The notes below the pieces were generated by a model. The model saw nothing but the letters and a program-made list of their open reading frames with translations. It made no database searches and was not told the origin of the DNA. DNA of 64,000 bases from Exiguobacterium sp. TNDT2 (GTDB lineage: Bacteria; Bacillota; Bacilli; Exiguobacteriales; Exiguobacteriaceae), in assembly GCF_003331145.1 (NCBI RefSeq), contig NZ_QLVE01000004.1, positions 124,001-188,000 of the forward strand, read 5' to 3'. Positions 11,055 to 18,156 of this stretch are shown in pieces (the first letter of the stretch is position 1; each line of letters begins with the position of its first letter). A program made the position numbers and the translations under genes.

Positions 11055-11939
11055 ATGAAAGGTACGATCATTCGATTACAAGGCGGCTTTTATGACGTCA
11101 TGACGGAAGAGAAGCAAGAGATCCGTTGTCGCGCCCGCGGCAATTTCCGCAACCGTAACATCTCGCCTGTCGTGGGCGATGATGTCGATATCCAAGACCA
11201 AGGGGACGGCACCGGTTATATATTGGCCGTCGACGAGCGTTCAAACCATCTCGTCCGTCCGCCGATCGCCAATATCGATCAAGCGTTCTTGCTGTTCTCG
11301 GTCAAGGAACCGGCGTTCTCGTTCCATCTGCTCGACCGTTTCCTCGTCTTGATCGAATCGAAGCAAGTCCATCCGATTATCGTCTTGACGAAGATGGATC
11401 TGTTGATGGAGTCGGAACGGAAAACGATTCACGAAGCAGCAACTTTATACCGCTCGATCGGCTATGAGGTCATCGAGACGTCGATCGAAGACGGATCGGG
11501 GATTGAACAAATTCGCGGTTCGTTCAAAGAGAAGACGAGCGTATTCGCCGGACAGACTGGGGTCGGCAAGAGTTCGCTCTTGAACGCGGTCGCGCCGGAA
11601 CTAGAACTCGCGACCGGAAAGATCTCGAAGTCGCTAGGCCGTGGCAAGCACACGACGCGTCACGTCACGCTCATCACGCTCGCTGACGGGCTCGTCGCTG
11701 ACACGCCAGGCTTCTCGAGCCTTGAGTTCCCGGAAGAACTTGAAGTCGAGGAGATGCGCTGGTGTTTCCCTGAGTTCGTCGAGCGCCATGACGACTGCAA
11801 ATTCCGCGGGTGTGCCCATTTGAATGAGCCGGGCTGTGCCGTCAAAGCGGCCGTCGAGGCGGGAGAAATCGCTTCCACCCGTTATGAGAATTATGTTACG
11901 TTTATGGCAGAGTTAAACGATAGACAACGGAGGTACTGA
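11055..11939 (+). CDS. rsgA: Small ribosomal subunit biogenesis GTPase
   Basis: Circularly permuted GTPase that acts in late 30S subunit maturation and is stimulated by the ribosome. It has an N-terminal OB fold (about 1-65), then the G4-like LTKMD before the G1 loop GQTGVGKSS and G3 DTPGF, which shows the permutation. The C-terminal zinc site is visible as C-x(4)-C-A-H-x(5)-C. It has 294 residues. A strong AAGGAGGG precedes the ATG. In Bacillus it is a PrkC substrate and likewise adjacent to prkC. Confidence 0.95.
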   Translation: MKGTIIRLQGGFYDVMTEEKQEIRCRARGNFRNRNISPVVGDDVDIQDQGDGTGYILAVDERSNHLVRPPIANIDQAFLLFSVKEPAFSFHLLDRFLVLIESKQVHPIIVLTKMDLLMESERKTIHEAATLYRSIGYEVIETSIEDGSGIEQIRGSFKEKTSVFAGQTGVGKSSLLNAVAPELELATGKISKSLGRGKHTTRHVTLITLADGLVADTPGFSSLEFPEELEVEEMRWCFPEFVERHDDCKFRGCAHLNEPGCAVKAAVEAGEIASTRYENYVTFMAELNDRQRRY

Positions 11940-11940
11940 C

Positions 11941-12597
11941 ATGATTAAAATTGCACCATCGATTTTAGCAGCGGACTTCGCCAACCTAGAGGCAGAAGTG
12001 AAGGCGGTCCAAGAGGCCGGCGCGGATTACATCCATTTTGACGTCATGGACGGTCAATTCGTCCCGAACATCTCGATTGGGCTCCCGGTGCTCGCGAGTT
12101 TACGAAACAAGTCGGACATGGTACTCGACGTCCATTTGATGATCGACCAGCCCGAACGGTTCGTCGAAGATTTCATCAAGGCCGGGGCGGACATCGTCAC
12201 CGTCCACGTCGAAGCGACGAACCACTTGCACCGCGTGTTGCAACAAATCAAAGCGGCCGGCGCCAAGTGTGGTGTCGTGCTCAACCCGCACACGCCGCTC
12301 TCATCGATTGAACACGTGCTCGGTGACGTCGATATGGTCCTCCTCATGACGGTGAACCCTGGCTTTGGGGGTCAGAAGTTCATCGAATCGGTCGTGCCGA
12401 AAATCGCGGCACTGAACGAGATGCGCCAAGCGCGCCGTCTCGACTTTGAGATCGAGATTGACGGCGGTGTCAACACAGAGACGGCGAAATTATGCATCGA
12501 TGCCGGGGCTGATGTGCTCGTGGCCGGGTCGGCCATCTATAACGAGCCGAGCTATAAAGACGCAATCGATGGCATTCGTCACGCATCTCGTGTATAA
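11941..12597 (+). CDS. rpe: Ribulose-phosphate 3-epimerase
   Basis: Interconverts ribulose 5-phosphate and xylulose 5-phosphate in the pentose phosphate pathway. TIM-barrel protein of 218 residues with the metal-site motifs H-F-D-V-M-D-G-x-F-V-P-N and D-V-H-L-M-I, plus V-N-P-G-F-G-G-Q and the C-terminal D-G-G-V phosphate site. GGAGG precedes the ATG, one base after rsgA ends, indicating one transcript. The last codons contain the -10 box of the downstream thiT promoter. Confidence 0.96.
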   Translation: MIKIAPSILAADFANLEAEVKAVQEAGADYIHFDVMDGQFVPNISIGLPVLASLRNKSDMVLDVHLMIDQPERFVEDFIKAGADIVTVHVEATNHLHRVLQQIKAAGAKCGVVLNPHTPLSSIEHVLGDVDMVLLMTVNPGFGGQKFIESVVPKIAALNEMRQARRLDFEIEIDGGVNTETAKLCIDAGADVLVAGSAIYNEPSYKDAIDGIRHASRV

Positions 12598-12598
12598 T
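12569..12598 (+). promoter_or_regulatory. Promoter for the TPP riboswitch-thiT-thiN transcript
   Basis: ATGGCA (12569-12574), 18 bases, and a perfect TATAAT (12593-12598) that includes the rpe stop codon. Transcription would begin near 12605, just before the riboswitch. Confidence 0.55.
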
Positions 12599-12621
12599 CG
12601 TTCATAGAACAACAAATATTG

Positions 12622-12712
12622 TCGCAAGGGGTGTCACATTCTGTGGCTGAGAGGCATACGCTAACCCTTTGAACCTGTTCCGTTCACACGGACGTAGGGA
12701 TGTGGCGAAAAT
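12622..12712 (+). ncRNA. TPP (THI-box) riboswitch
   Basis: The conserved TPP aptamer elements appear in order: GGGGTG, GGCTGAGAGG (pyrimidine-binding loop), ACCCTTTGAACCTG, and CGTAGGGATGTGG closing the first stem. The aptamer lies directly before a transcription terminator and the thiamine transporter gene, so binding of thiamine pyrophosphate should stop transcription of thiT-thiN. This is a class-defining consensus, seen directly. Confidence 0.95.
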
Positions 12713-12729
12713 GCACGTTGCTACTCGAT

Positions 12730-12761
12730 AGCAGCATGGCGTTTACGTCATGCTGCTTTTT
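12730..12761 (+). terminator. Riboswitch expression-platform terminator
   Basis: A 12-base-pair stem AGCAGCATGGCG / CGTCATGCTGCT (one G-T pair) with a TTTA loop, followed by a T run. Its position 17 bases after the aptamer and 32 bases before thiT marks it as the OFF-state terminator. Confidence 0.88.
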
Positions 12762-12793
12762 GTCGTTCGCTCATATAAGAAGGAGGGAATAAG

Positions 12794-13366
12794 ATGAAAC
12801 AACGTTTAAAACTACAGGCGCTCATTGAAATCTCATTGTTCGCCGCACTCGGCTTAATCTTTGATTTGCTCATCCCGTTTCGGATGCCGCAAGGCGGGTC
12901 GATCAGCTTGGCGATGTTGCCGATTTTCGTAATGGCGTATCGTCACGGCTTAAAAGGCGGACTTGCGACCGGTGCACTCGTCGGAACGCTGCAACTATTA
13001 TTCGGGGCCTACATTTTCACACCGGTCCAATTCCTGCTCGACTACACGTTCGCTTACGGTGTCGTCGGCATGGCGGGACTGTTTGCCGGTCAAGTGAAAC
13101 GAGCCGCCAAGGATGAGGCGAAAAAGACGCTCATCGTTTATTTGGTGCTCGGGGCACTCCTTGGCTCCCTGCTTCGCTACGGCGCCCACGTCTTGTCGGG
13201 CATCGTCTTCTTCGCCGAGTACGCGGAAGGGCCAGTCGTGGCCTACTCGTTCGCCTATAACATGACGTATATGCTCCCGTCCTTCCTCGTGTCGGCCGTC
13301 GTTCTCGTCCTCTTGTTCGTATCGGCGCCGCGTTTCGCCACGCTCGCGACCCGGGACGTCCGCTGA
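12794..13366 (+). CDS. thiT: Thiamine ECF transporter substrate-binding subunit
   Basis: Membrane S component that captures thiamine and works with the shared EcfA/EcfA'/EcfT energy-coupling module, which is encoded outside this window. The 190-residue protein has about six hydrophobic segments and the family-typical N-terminal L-I-E-I-S-L-F-A-A-L-G and aromatic residues near the end (S-F-A-Y-N-M-T-Y). AAGGAGGG precedes the ATG. The TPP riboswitch upstream and thiN downstream (1-base overlap) confirm the thiamine role. Bacillus subtilis has no gene at this point between rpe and thiN. Confidence 0.9.
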   Translation: MKQRLKLQALIEISLFAALGLIFDLLIPFRMPQGGSISLAMLPIFVMAYRHGLKGGLATGALVGTLQLLFGAYIFTPVQFLLDYTFAYGVVGMAGLFAGQVKRAAKDEAKKTLIVYLVLGALLGSLLRYGAHVLSGIVFFAEYAEGPVVAYSFAYNMTYMLPSFLVSAVVLVLLFVSAPRFATLATRDVR

Positions 13367-13953
13367 TGCGGGTGCTGATCGTGGCAGCCAGCCCGGAACC
13401 AATCGCAAACCTCCCCGCTGACGTCGATTACGTCATTGGCGTCGACGGGGGATACGAGACGCTGTTAGCCCACGGGTTGAACCCGGATCTCGTCGTCGGC
13501 GATTTCGACTCGGTCACGGGCGATGTGCCGACAGATGCCGTCCGTTATCCATCTGAGAAAGATGTGACCGACCTCGAAATTGCGCTCGAGGCGGCCCGCG
13601 GCCACGGGGCGACGGAGATGCTCGTCTACGGCGCTCTCGGCGGGCGGCTTGATATGACGCTTAGCAATATCGGTCTGCTTGAGGCGTATCCGGAGATGCG
13701 TCTCATCACGGCAGGGCAGACGGTGCGACTCGTCGGGAAAGGGCGCTATGAACTCCCGCGTCAAGACGATCACTATTTGTCGCTCATTCCATGGAAGCGT
13801 GCGAACGTCACCATCCGTGGTGTCAAATATTCGCTCGACCGTCACGATGTCGTCAGCCATGAGGCGCTCACCATCTCGAACGAGTGGGATGCCGCTGTGG
13901 CGGATCTTCTCGTCCATGAAGGTATGGTGCTCGTGCTGTCTATCAAAAAATGA
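13366..13953 (+). CDS. thiN: Thiamine pyrophosphokinase
   Basis: Transfers pyrophosphate from ATP to thiamine, making TPP. Family motifs are present: G-V-D-G-G, D-L-V-V-G-D-F-D-S-V, the Y-P-S-E-K-D-x-T-D-L-E substrate loop and G-A-L-G-G-R-L-D. It has 195 residues. The ATG overlaps the thiT stop by one base, so uptake and activation of thiamine are co-translated and share riboswitch control. Confidence 0.93.
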   Translation: MRVLIVAASPEPIANLPADVDYVIGVDGGYETLLAHGLNPDLVVGDFDSVTGDVPTDAVRYPSEKDVTDLEIALEAARGHGATEMLVYGALGGRLDMTLSNIGLLEAYPEMRLITAGQTVRLVGKGRYELPRQDDHYLSLIPWKRANVTIRGVKYSLDRHDVVSHEALTISNEWDAAVADLLVHEGMVLVLSIKK

Positions 13954-13957
13954 ACGC

Positions 13958-13995
13958 AAAAAAATCCCATCGGCGAATGCCGCTGGGATTTATTT
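13958..13995. terminator. Bidirectional terminator between thiN and rpmB
   Basis: AAATCCCA-T-CGGC, GAAT loop, GCCG-C-TGGGATTT, with an A run before and T-rich bases after. It can end transcription of thiN from the left and rpmB from the right. Confidence 0.85.
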
Positions 13996-14011
13996 CGTTC
14001 GTGTATAAAAA

Positions 14012-14200
14012 TTATACGCGTTCAACGAGACCTGATTTAAGAGCGCGAGCTGAAACCCAAACTCGTTTAGGTTTACCGTCAACGAGAATACGAACTTTTT
14101 GTACGTTTACACCCCAAGTACGTTTTGTCTTGTTGAGTGCGTGCGAACGGTTGTTACCTGATTTAGGTGATTTACCTGTTACGTAGCATTTACGTGCCAT
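14012..14200 (-). CDS. rpmB: Large ribosomal subunit protein bL28
   Basis: Ribosomal protein of 62 residues beginning [10 protein letters not shown] and containing S-G-N-N-R-S-H-A and T-K-R-T-W, all typical of bL28. AAAGGAGGGG on the minus strand sets the start at 14200; an in-frame upstream ATG at 14278 would add a non-homologous extension. It is the first of two minus-strand genes in the window and is transcribed away from the asp23-family gene. Confidence 0.96.
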   Translation of the reverse strand: MARKCYVTGKSPKSGNNRSHALNKTKRTWGVNVQKVRILVDGKPKRVWVSARALKSGLVERV

Positions 14201-14249
14201 GCGTTTCCCCTCCTTTTTTATGTGGGTTCGTCCTAATAGACACTCGTTT

Positions 14250-14278
14250 ATATTAGCACGGGTTTTTTCACGATGCAA
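14250..14278 (-). promoter_or_regulatory. Sigma-A promoter for rpmB
   Basis: On the minus strand: TTGCAT (14278-14273), 17 bases, TAATAT (14255-14250), about 50 bases before the rpmB start. Confidence 0.7.
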
Positions 14279-14309
14279 CTAGAAAATCATAGGATGACAA
14301 GAAAAAAAC

Positions 14310-14338
14310 TTGACATTACTGGAAAGGATTTTAATAAT
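14310..14338 (+). promoter_or_regulatory. Sigma-A promoter for the asp23-fakA operon
   Basis: Perfect TTGACA (14310-14315), 17 bases, AATAAT (14333-14338). It leaves a leader of about 105 bases before the first gene, which contains a short GGAATCATTCC inverted repeat but no recognised riboswitch. Confidence 0.8.
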
Positions 14339-14453
14339 GAATGAGGGTTACGGCGATAATTGACCGAGTTTATGGAGCAGGTTCTTTTAATAACTAGGTA
14401 CTTATTGTAGAATGTAGTGAAGGAATCATTCCGAATGAAGGAGGCTACTCCAT

Positions 14454-14816
14454 ATGGCAATTGAAATGAAGACAACATATGGCAATATTGACATCACGAA
14501 CGACGTGGTCGCAACACTCGCAGGCGGTGCGGCGATGGAATGTTTCGGCGTTGTGGGAATGGCGTCTCAAGCTCAATTGAAAGACGGGATTGCAGAACTA
14601 TTGAAGCGTGAAAACTACGCCCGAGGCGTGGTCGTACGTCAAGATCGAGAAGACGTACATATCGACATGCACATCATTGTAAGCTACGGGACGAGAGTGT
14701 CGGAAGTCGCCTACAACGTGCAAAGCCGTGTGAAATACACGCTCGGTGAAACTTTAGGATTAAACGTTTCGTCGGTAAACATATTCGTACAAGGCGTTCG
14801 TCTGACGAATGACTGA
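14454..14816 (+). CDS. Asp23/YloU family protein
   Basis: A 120-residue Asp23-family (DUF322) protein homologous to Bacillus YloU. The family includes alkaline-shock proteins that are attached to the membrane by partners, with roles in envelope stress; the exact role of YloU is not settled. Family features seen are the T-Y-G-N-I-D-I start, V-A-T-L-A-G-G-A-A-M-E-C-F-G-V-V-G-M and the C-terminal V-N-I-F-V-Q-G-V-R. AAGGAGG lies nine bases before the ATG. It is co-transcribed with the fatty acid kinase-like gene downstream, as in Bacillus. Confidence 0.92.
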   Translation: MAIEMKTTYGNIDITNDVVATLAGGAAMECFGVVGMASQAQLKDGIAELLKRENYARGVVVRQDREDVHIDMHIIVSYGTRVSEVAYNVQSRVKYTLGETLGLNVSSVNIFVQGVRLTND

Positions 14817-14838
14817 TGAGAACGAAGGAGGATTTGGT

Positions 14839-16530
14839 GTGGGTTTAAAACGTTTAGATGGATTGGTATTCGCGAACATGGTCGCGAACGGTGCAGCCAA
14901 CTTGAGCCAAAATGCGGATTATGTCGATTCGCTTAACGTCTTCCCGGTGCCGGACGGCGACACGGGGACGAACATGAATTTAACGATGACATCGGGTGCG
15001 AAGGAAGTGGCCGCGCTCGACACAGCGAATATCGCTGATGTCTCATCGAAGTTTGCACGCGGTCTCTTGATGGGGGCACGCGGGAACTCGGGTGTTATTT
15101 TGAGCCAGTTGTTCCGTGGTTTCGGAAAAGCGATCGAAGGCAAGGCAGAAGTGTCGACGGTCGATTTCGCCGAAGCGTTGAAACGTGGTGTCGACACGGC
15201 ATACAAGGCGGTTATGAAACCGGTTGAAGGAACGATTTTGACGGTAGCTCGTGAAGCGGCCGACGAAGCGCTCCGTGCTTCAGAGTCGACGAGTGACTTC
15301 AACGAATTCATGGAACGCGTGATTGTGGAAGCGAAAGCTTCACTCGAGCGGACTCCAGACTTACTGCCGGTCTTAAAAGAAGTCGGCGTCGTCGATTCGG
15401 GCGGCCAAGGACTGCTCGTCATATATGAAGGGTTCCTTGCGAGCCTCGAAGGCAAAGAACTCGAGAAGCCACATGCACCGGTCATGGATGCGCTCATCGA
15501 GGCCGAACATCATGCCCACGCCGCGCAAGGATTCATGTCGACCGAAGACATCGAGTTCGGTTATTGCACGGAAATCATGGTCCGTTTCCAAGACGAGAAA
15601 TTGAAGGACGCCCCGTTCAACGAGGACGCGTTCCGCAACGAATTGTCTGAACTCGGAGACTCGCTCCTCGTCGTCGCGGATGAGGAGTTGCTCAAAGTCC
15701 ACGTTCACGTCGAAACGCCAGGTGACGTCATCACGAAAGGACAGCGTTTCGGGGAGCTCGTCGCTGTCAAAATCGAGAACATGCGTCAACAACACTCGAC
15801 CATTCTAGAAGAAGAACATGGCGCCAACCAGCACGGCGTTCAAACAGCTGCTCCGACGGCAACTAAGGCGAAAGCGCCATTCGCAATCGTCACGGTCGCG
15901 ATGGGCGAAGGCGTCAGCGACTTGTTCCGTTCACTCGGGGCGGCTCACGTCATCGAAGGCGGTCAGACGATGAACCCGTCGACGGAAGATATCGTCAAGG
16001 CGATTGAAGCAGCCAACGCGGATCACGTCTTCATCTTCCCGAACAACTCGAACATCATCATGGCTGCCGAACAAGCGGCCTCGGTCGCACCTTGCGGCGT
16101 CTCGGTCATCCCGACGAAGACGGTGCCACAGGGACTCGCGGCAGCGATCGCGTTCAACCCGGAAGCCGATGTCGACACGAACGAAAACGTTATGAAGACG
16201 GCGGCAAGTGCCGTCAAGTCTGGTCAAGTGACGTATGCGGTCCGTGATACGAGCATCGATGGTGTCGAGATTCGTAAAGATGACCACATGGCGATCGCCG
16301 AGAAGAAAATCGTCGCCTCATCGGCCTCGAGCCTCGAAGCGGCGAAAGCGCTTGTTGACGCCCTCGTCGACGCCGACGATGAGATCATCACAATCTTGAC
16401 GGGCGAAGGTTCGTCAGCAGAAGACGTGGAGGCACTTTCGGCGTACATCGAGTCGAAGAACGACGAGATCGAAATCGAGGTTCATGACGGGAAACAACCG
16501 CTCTACTCCTACATTTTTAGTGTGGAATAA
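14839..16530 (+). CDS. fakA: Fatty acid kinase-type DAK domain protein (FakA/YloV)
   Basis: Homologue of YloV and staphylococcal FakA, the ATP-binding subunit that phosphorylates exogenous fatty acids held by FakB proteins so that they enter phospholipids through PlsX/PlsY. The N-terminal DAK-like kinase domain (about 1-200) has F-P-V-P-D-G-D-T-G-T-N-M and R-G-A-R-G-N-S-G-V-I-L-S-Q. Middle and C-terminal domains follow, the last resembling a DegV-like fold. The GTG start, six bases after AAGGAGGA, gives 563 residues and aligns with YloV. No fakB is in the window. Confidence 0.88.
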   Translation: MGLKRLDGLVFANMVANGAANLSQNADYVDSLNVFPVPDGDTGTNMNLTMTSGAKEVAALDTANIADVSSKFARGLLMGARGNSGVILSQLFRGFGKAIEGKAEVSTVDFAEALKRGVDTAYKAVMKPVEGTILTVAREAADEALRASESTSDFNEFMERVIVEAKASLERTPDLLPVLKEVGVVDSGGQGLLVIYEGFLASLEGKELEKPHAPVMDALIEAEHHAHAAQGFMSTEDIEFGYCTEIMVRFQDEKLKDAPFNEDAFRNELSELGDSLLVVADEELLKVHVHVETPGDVITKGQRFGELVAVKIENMRQQHSTILEEEHGANQHGVQTAAPTATKAKAPFAIVTVAMGEGVSDLFRSLGAAHVIEGGQTMNPSTEDIVKAIEAANADHVFIFPNNSNIIMAAEQAASVAPCGVSVIPTKTVPQGLAAAIAFNPEADVDTNENVMKTAASAVKSGQVTYAVRDTSIDGVEIRKDDHMAIAEKKIVASSASSLEAAKALVDALVDADDEIITILTGEGSSAEDVEALSAYIESKNDEIEIEVHDGKQPLYSYIFSVE

Positions 16531-16542
16531 GCTGTCACTCAG

Positions 16543-16577
16543 CCCTACCTTCTGTATAATGAAGGTAGGGTTTTTTT
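16543..16577 (+). terminator. Rho-independent terminator after fakA
   Basis: A perfect ten-base-pair stem CCCTACCTTC / GAAGGTAGGG with an eight-base loop and seven T residues. The sdaAB ribosome site begins a few bases later. Confidence 0.93.
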
Positions 16578-16593
16578 GAAAGGGGGAAATGCG

Positions 16594-17256
16594 ATGAAAT
16601 ATCGCAGTGTGTTTGACATCATCGGACCGGTCATGGTCGGTCCATCGAGTTCGCATACGGCCGGAGCTGCCCGCATCGGCCTTATGGCTGGGAAGTTATT
16701 CGGGCGAACGCCACGGCTCGCGCACATCACGTTTTATGGTTCGTTCGCCGATACGTATCGGGGGCACGGGACCGATGTCGCCATCGTCGGCGGCATCATG
16801 GGCTTCGATACGTTCGATTTGCGCATCCCGCAAGCGCTCGATATCGCCAAAGAGCGCGGCATCGAGGTCGTCTTTGAGACGAGCGACGCGCTGACGGACC
16901 ATCCGAACACGGCCCGGGTCCACCTCGAGGACGAGGACGGCACGTTTGAAATCGTCGGGATTTCAATCGGCGGCGGGACGATCGAGATCACCGAGTTGAA
17001 CGGATTCCCGCTCAAATTGTCAGGTGGCGGTCCGGCACTCGTCGTCTTGCACCACGATCGCTTCGGGGCGATCGCGGCCGTGACAGGTATTTTGGCCAGA
17101 CATGAATTGAACATCGGCCATATGGAAGTGAGCCGTCATGAGAAAGGCAAACAAGCGCTCATGGCGATCGAGATTGATGAACATCTATCAAAAGACGTGT
17201 TAGCGGAAATCGAGCGGTTACCTCAAATCGAACGGGTAGCCATCTTTGGGGAATAA
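16594..17256 (+). CDS. sdaAB: L-serine dehydratase beta subunit
   Basis: One of two subunits of the iron-sulfur L-serine deaminase that converts serine to pyruvate and ammonia. The 220-residue protein has the G-P-S-S-S-H-T-A-G-A segment near the start and a C-terminal ACT domain (about 147-220), which in homologues binds serine. The ATG follows AAAGGGGG. The alpha subunit gene follows after 12 bases. It sits just after a strong terminator, so a promoter inside or near that hairpin is expected but not obvious. Confidence 0.94.
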   Translation: MKYRSVFDIIGPVMVGPSSSHTAGAARIGLMAGKLFGRTPRLAHITFYGSFADTYRGHGTDVAIVGGIMGFDTFDLRIPQALDIAKERGIEVVFETSDALTDHPNTARVHLEDEDGTFEIVGISIGGGTIEITELNGFPLKLSGGGPALVVLHHDRFGAIAAVTGILARHELNIGHMEVSRHEKGKQALMAIEIDEHLSKDVLAEIERLPQIERVAIFGE

Positions 17257-17268
17257 GGAGAAACCACT

Positions 17269-18156
17269 ATGTTTAAATCAGTAGAAGAATTAGTCAGAAC
17301 GGCAACAGAACGCGGTATCCCGATCTCTGAAGTGATGATCGAGCAAGAAGTGCACGTCAGACGCTCGACGCGTGAAGACGTCGTCGGCATGATGGAGCGC
17401 AACCTTGAAGTGATGGAAGAAGCGGTCGCGCGGGCGCTCGAAGGCGTGACGTCCGTAACGGGGCTGACCGGGAACGATGCCGTGCTCATGACCGACTATA
17501 TCCGTTCGGGCAAATCGCTCGCCGGAGACTTGATTTTAGATGCGGTCGCAAAAGCAATCGGCACGAATGAAGTCAACGCGGCGATGGGACGCATCTGTGC
17601 GACCCCGACGGCCGGAAGCGCCGGCGTCGTACCGGGTACGCTGTTTGCGGTGAAAGAGCGTCTTGAGATGGACCGTGAGGCAATGATTCGGTATTTGTTC
17701 ACGTCAGGGGCGTTCGGCTTCGTCGTCGCCAACAACGCCTCGATTTCAGGAGCGGCTGGTGGTTGTCAGGCGGAAGTCGGCTCAGCGACGGGAATGGCCG
17801 CCGCGGCCATCGTCGAAGCGGCCGGCGGAACGCCGGAACAATCGGCGACGGCGTTTGCGATCGCCTTGAAAAACATGCTCGGTCTCGTCTGTGACCCGGT
17901 GGCGGGGCTCGTCGAGGTGCCGTGCGTCAAACGGAATGCCATGGGCGGGGCGAACGCCATCGTCGCGGCCGATATGGCACTCGCCGGGATCACGTCTCGC
18001 ATCCCTTGCGACGAGGTCATCTCGGCGATGCATGAGATTGGCCAGATGATGCCGACCGCGTTGAAAGAGACAGCGCGTGGTGGTCTCGCCAATACGCCGA
18101 CGGCACACCGTCTCGAACGAAACATCTTTGGAGAGAAAGAAAATGTCAAGAAGTGA
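17269..18156 (+). CDS. sdaAA: L-serine dehydratase alpha subunit
   Basis: Catalytic subunit with the oxygen-sensitive 4Fe-4S cluster. Conserved Cys-containing segments are seen: I-C-A-T-P-T-A-G-S-A-G, A-A-G-G-C-Q-A-E-V-G-S-A and V-C-D-P-V-A-G-L-V-E-V-P-C. It has 295 residues. The 3' end overlaps recG by 14 bases, so the helicase is translated from the same transcript, the same arrangement as in Bacillus. Confidence 0.95.
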   Translation: MFKSVEELVRTATERGIPISEVMIEQEVHVRRSTREDVVGMMERNLEVMEEAVARALEGVTSVTGLTGNDAVLMTDYIRSGKSLAGDLILDAVAKAIGTNEVNAAMGRICATPTAGSAGVVPGTLFAVKERLEMDREAMIRYLFTSGAFGFVVANNASISGAAGGCQAEVGSATGMAAAAIVEAAGGTPEQSATAFAIALKNMLGLVCDPVAGLVEVPCVKRNAMGGANAIVAADMALAGITSRIPCDEVISAMHEIGQMMPTALKETARGGLANTPTAHRLERNIFGEKENVKK

